Assembly (NCBI RefSeq): GCF_021729845.1
Contig: NZ_CP063397.1
Coordinates: 324,001 to 388,000, forward strand
Length of the DNA stretch: 64,000 nt
Direction of reading: 5' to 3'
Source: Rhizobium sp. SL42
Lineage (GTDB): Bacteria; Pseudomonadota; Alphaproteobacteria; Rhizobiales; Rhizobiaceae
The position numbers were made by a program, and so were the translations under genes. Positions within the stretch are counted from its first letter, which is position 1. Each line of letters starts with the position of its first letter. The notes beneath the pieces are model-generated. The model was given only the letters and a program-made list of their open reading frames with translations. It searched no databases and was not told the DNA's origin. Below, piece after piece: positions 61,970-64,000 of the stretch.

Positions 61970-61993
61970 AACCCCGCTTCGGCGGGGTTTTTT
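61970..61993 (+). terminator. Terminator of the Bax-inhibitor-like gene
   Basis: AACCCCGC (61970-61977), TTCG tetraloop, GCGGGGTT (61982-61989) and TTTT make a textbook terminator 40 nt after the stop. Confidence 0.93.
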
Positions 61994-62030
61994 ATTGCCT
62001 GCTCGGGCAGGAGCAATATGCGGAAGGCAC

Positions 62031-62063
62031 AAAAAAGCCTCCGGTTTGCACCGGAGGCTTTTT
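62031..62063 (-). terminator. Terminator of carD (bidirectional shape)
   Basis: AAAAGCCTCCGG (62033-62044) and CCGGAGGCTTTT (62051-62062) form a strong stem with A and T runs on both sides. On the minus strand it lies 26 nt past the carD stop. A second hairpin (ATTGC-CTGC around TCGG) sits just to the left at about 61994-62017. Confidence 0.85.
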
Positions 62064-62088
62064 ATAGGTGACCCATGAGAGGATCGGC

Positions 62089-62661
62089 TTATGCCGCTTC
62101 TTCTTCCTGGGTATCTTCTTCTTCGATCGTCTTGCCACGCTTCGGGCCCTTGGCAAGATTGACCTCGACCAGACGCACGGCCTCTGTCTCAGACATCTTG
62201 TTCACGGCGGCGATTTCCCGCGCCATGCGGTCGAGGGCAGCTTCATAGAGCTGACGCTCGGAATAGGACTGCTCGGGCTGGTTCTCTGCGCGATAGAGGT
62301 CGCGAACGACTTCTGCAATCGAGATCAGATCGCCGGAATTGATCTTGGCATCATATTCCTGCGCACGGCGTGACCACATGGTGCGCTTGACGCGAGCCTT
62401 GCCCTGCACAACCTTGAGAGCGCGTTCGACAAAGTCGGTCTCGGACAGCTTGCGCATACCGATGCTCACGGCTTTGGCAACCGGAACCTTCAAACGCATC
62501 TTGTCCTTTTCGAAATCGATTACAAAAAGCTCAAGCTTCATGCCGGCCACTTCTTGCTCTTCGATAGCGGTGATGGTACCGACGCCATGTGCCGGGTAGA
62601 CAATCGACTCGCCGGTCTTGAAACCGTGGCGTGCCGAGGATTTTTTCTGCTGGGTCGTCAT
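62089..62661 (-). CDS. carD: CarD family transcriptional regulator
   Basis: This 190-residue CarD/CdnL protein binds RNA polymerase beta and stabilises open promoters. The N-terminal Tudor-like domain starts FKTGESIVYPAHGVGTITAIEEQEV and reaches about residue 70; the helical DNA-binding part has KRTMWSRRAQEYDAKINSGDLISIAEVVRDLY. The acidic C-terminal tail ends EEEDTQEEEAA. The start MTTQQKK is far (12 nt) from AGGGAG; a TTG three codons upstream would have better spacing. Confidence 0.95.
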   Translation of the reverse strand: MTTQQKKSSARHGFKTGESIVYPAHGVGTITAIEEQEVAGMKLELFVIDFEKDKMRLKVPVAKAVSIGMRKLSETDFVERALKVVQGKARVKRTMWSRRAQEYDAKINSGDLISIAEVVRDLYRAENQPEQSYSERQLYEAALDRMAREIAAVNKMSETEAVRLVEVNLAKGPKRGKTIEEEDTQEEEAA

Positions 62662-63054
62662 TCGATTCAAAAACTCCCTGTTTTGCTCCCGGCATAATGC
62701 CGGCGCCGGGTCGGTCAGGCCCGGATGAGATGGAAGAAACCGCCAGGTTATTCCATCCTGATCCGATCCGTCACAAACAAGCATCTCCCTCGTCGCGACA
62801 GAGACACGACAAGCAAATGCCGTTTATGTCACGGAGACCGCGGTCGATGGTGAAGTTGCTTTCGTGATGGTTCTGGGCACAACTATGCCGCAAAGTGGAA
62901 CAGTTTTGAGAGGCTATCACAAAAAGACGAGGAAATCAATATTTTACTGCCAAGCGTCACAATCGTGGCGAGCTTAGCGCCCGAAGCAGCGCCAAGGAGG
63001 CAAAAACGGTACGGCGGGCCTTCCGAGCAAACAAGAAAGCCTTGCCGTGAAAGC
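62662..63054 (-). other. Long intergenic region upstream of carD
   Basis: These 393 nt separate fdxA from carD and should hold the carD promoter and leader. I see no ORF with support, no clear fdxA terminator (only a weak stem at about 63010-63028 with TTTTT next to it) and no known regulatory motif. The stretch 62920-62950 is AT-rich. Confidence 0.4.
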
Positions 63055-63393
63055 TCAGTCGCCAGAACCCGGCTTCTCCGAGAAGTATTTCTCGAATTTG
63101 CCCGTGACGCCGTCCATCTCCTTGGCTTCCGGCATCGAGTCTTTCTTCACCGTGATATTCGGCCAGATCTTCGCATAGTCGGTGTTGATCTTCAGCCACT
63201 TATCAAGACCCGGCTCCGTATCGGGCTTGATCGCCTCAGCCGGACATTCCGGTTCGCAAACACCGCAATCGATGCACTCATCAGGATGGATGACGAGGAA
63301 ATTCTCACCCTCGTAGAAGCAGTCGACCGGGCAGACCTCGACACAATCGGTGTACTTGCAGCGAATGCAATTGTCTGTGACGATATAGGTCAT
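63055..63393 (-). CDS. fdxA: 7Fe ferredoxin FdxA
   Basis: This 112-residue ferredoxin carries one [3Fe-4S] and one [4Fe-4S] cluster. Cysteines 9, 12, 17, 21 and 25 are in [17 protein letters not shown] and the second group (40, 43, 46, 50) in [13 protein letters not shown]. The start MTYIVTDN (ATG at 63393) has GGAG just upstream. It is a cytoplasmic electron carrier. The S4 gene lies 195 nt upstream. Confidence 0.96.
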   Translation of the reverse strand: MTYIVTDNCIRCKYTDCVEVCPVDCFYEGENFLVIHPDECIDCGVCEPECPAEAIKPDTEPGLDKWLKINTDYAKIWPNITVKKDSMPEAKEMDGVTGKFEKYFSEKPGSGD

Positions 63394-63588
63394 GCGGCAC
63401 TCCAGGATGGCGTTATGCACGGGTGGAGAACGTCTGGCATCTCAATGCATTCCGGGCTTTTCGCCCAGGACCGGATGCCTTGCGTCCCCATCGGGGTTTT
63501 CTGTCGGACAGCGTTGTGAGCTACTGTGTTCTGGGGTCCAAGGCAAGGATTATCAATCCTCCATTTGACCATAGACGCCACAAATTTT
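63394..63588. other. Intergenic region upstream of fdxA
   Basis: 195 nt between the S4 gene and fdxA. It contains two small inverted repeats, CCCC-ATC-GGGG with a following TTTT on the plus strand (63486-63500) and GGATT-GAT/ATC-AATCC at about 63546-63560. No coding sequence seen. Confidence 0.35.
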
Positions 63589-64000
63589 CTATTCGTCGCC
63601 CCAATCAGGCCCGGAACGCAGCTCGTCGATGATGCGCCGGTCCCGCTTGGTCGGACGACCGGCTCCAGGCGCCCGCACTGCCTGTTCCATCGGCGTGAAG
63701 GCGTCTTTCTTGATCGGCGGCGGGCTGAGATCCTCATAGAGGTGCCGGGCCTCCTCATAGGGACCGCGTCGCTCGCCCGGCAGACGCACGACCAGGATCA
63801 GGTCGCGCTCCGGCATGGCGATCTCCAGCCGGTCACCCGGCTTGATCTGATAGCTTGGCTGGCGGACCGGCTGACCGTTGACGCGCACACGCCCACCGGC
63901 CACGCGCTCCTGCGCTAGGCTGCGTGATTTTGTCACACGGGCAAAGAACAGCCACTTGTCGATGCGCTGGCGCGAACCGGTTGGTGGCTGTTTTTCGTCC
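63589..64000 (-). CDS. S4-domain RNA-binding protein (HslR type), C-terminal part
   Basis: The frame is open to the window edge, so the start is missing. The visible 137 residues begin DEKQPPTGSRQRIDKWLFFARVTKSRSLAQERV, the S4 domain, followed by VRVNGQPVRQPSYQIKPGD, the S4 RNA-binding loop, and a basic C-terminus (RPTKRDRRIIDELR). This is the Hsp15/HslR group that binds free 50S with stalled nascent chains. The apparent GTG at 63936 is inside the domain and is not the start. Confidence 0.9.
   Translation of the reverse strand, partial: DEKQPPTGSRQRIDKWLFFARVTKSRSLAQERVAGGRVRVNGQPVRQPSYQIKPGDRLEIAMPERDLILVVRLPGERRGPYEEARHLYEDLSPPPIKKDAFTPMEQAVRAPGAGRPTKRDRRIIDELRSGPDWGDE

Noticed and set aside
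63486..63500. CCCC-ATC-GGGG-TTTT on the plus strand as a terminator
   Set aside because: No plus-strand gene is upstream; loop of three bases and short stem; likely chance.

Overview
The window is a high-GC chromosomal segment of an alphaproteobacterium of the order Hyphomicrobiales, most likely Rhizobiaceae (Rhizobium/Agrobacterium/Sinorhizobium type). The evidence is the atpHAGDC order, the rhizobial mdh-sucCD-sucA-odhB-lpdA run, the hemC-hemD-mic60-hemY run, an Omp19-type lipoprotein, an IalB-family protein and CarD next to a 7Fe ferredoxin. Almost everything is core housekeeping DNA. I see no insertion sequence, prophage, CRISPR array, rRNA or tRNA.

Layout. 1-357: C-terminus of a GMC oxidoreductase. 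470-5415 (-): F1 ATP synthase operon atpHAGDC. 5677-10512 (-): small membrane protein, priA, an ABC-type ATPase and an acyltransferase. 10669-12760 (+): xerC and a TraB/GumN (Tiki-like) protein. 12761-13763 (-): a DUF2867 gene that looks frameshifted, and a cytochrome b561. 13902-24549 (-): TCA block mdh-sucC-sucD-sucA-odhB, then MAPEG, a secreted four-cysteine protein, an SDR, and lpdA. 24721-26481 (-): zapE and an Omp19-like lipoprotein. 26674-30108 (-): sdhCDAB. 30400-30762 (+): a His-rich exported protein behind a perfect CtrA-type box. 30799-34282 (-): tsaD-gpsA-yciI-EVE-ETF-beta lysine methyltransferase. 34356-40248 (+): hemC-hemD-mic60-hemY-terB-amidotransferase.

40233-43480: an MFS exporter, yggT-DUF167, ppa and a GNAT gene. 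43676-47728 (-): typA and an M3 oligopeptidase. 47922-49705 (+): an orphan small acidic protein and a Bcr/CflA-type exporter. 49761-50984 (-): argG. 51283-52862 (+): an SDR and a LysE exporter. 52923-55932 (-): rlmN, an IalB-family protein, a YkvA/DUF1232 protein and a pterin dehydratase. 55960-56960: an LMW phosphatase and thpR, convergent and overlapping. 57027-61010: tesA divergent from a YbbA/YbbP ABC pair. 61193-61930: a Bax-inhibitor-like protein. 62089-64000 (-): carD, fdxA and an S4-domain gene that runs off the window.

Functionally the window holds much of central respiration: TCA steps from 2-oxoglutarate to oxaloacetate (odhAB/lpd, sucCD, sdh, mdh), complex II, the F1 sector of ATP synthase and mid-pathway heme synthesis. 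Translation and RNA quality genes (typA, tsaD, rlmN) and envelope genes lie between them. I found no clear new system. The best leads are regulatory or structural: two TTAA-N7-TTAAC CtrA-type boxes, a hairpin between the Shine-Dalgarno and the start of sucA, a frameshifted DUF2867 gene, a 67-nt overlap of two convergent genes, and the Mic60/HemY block.
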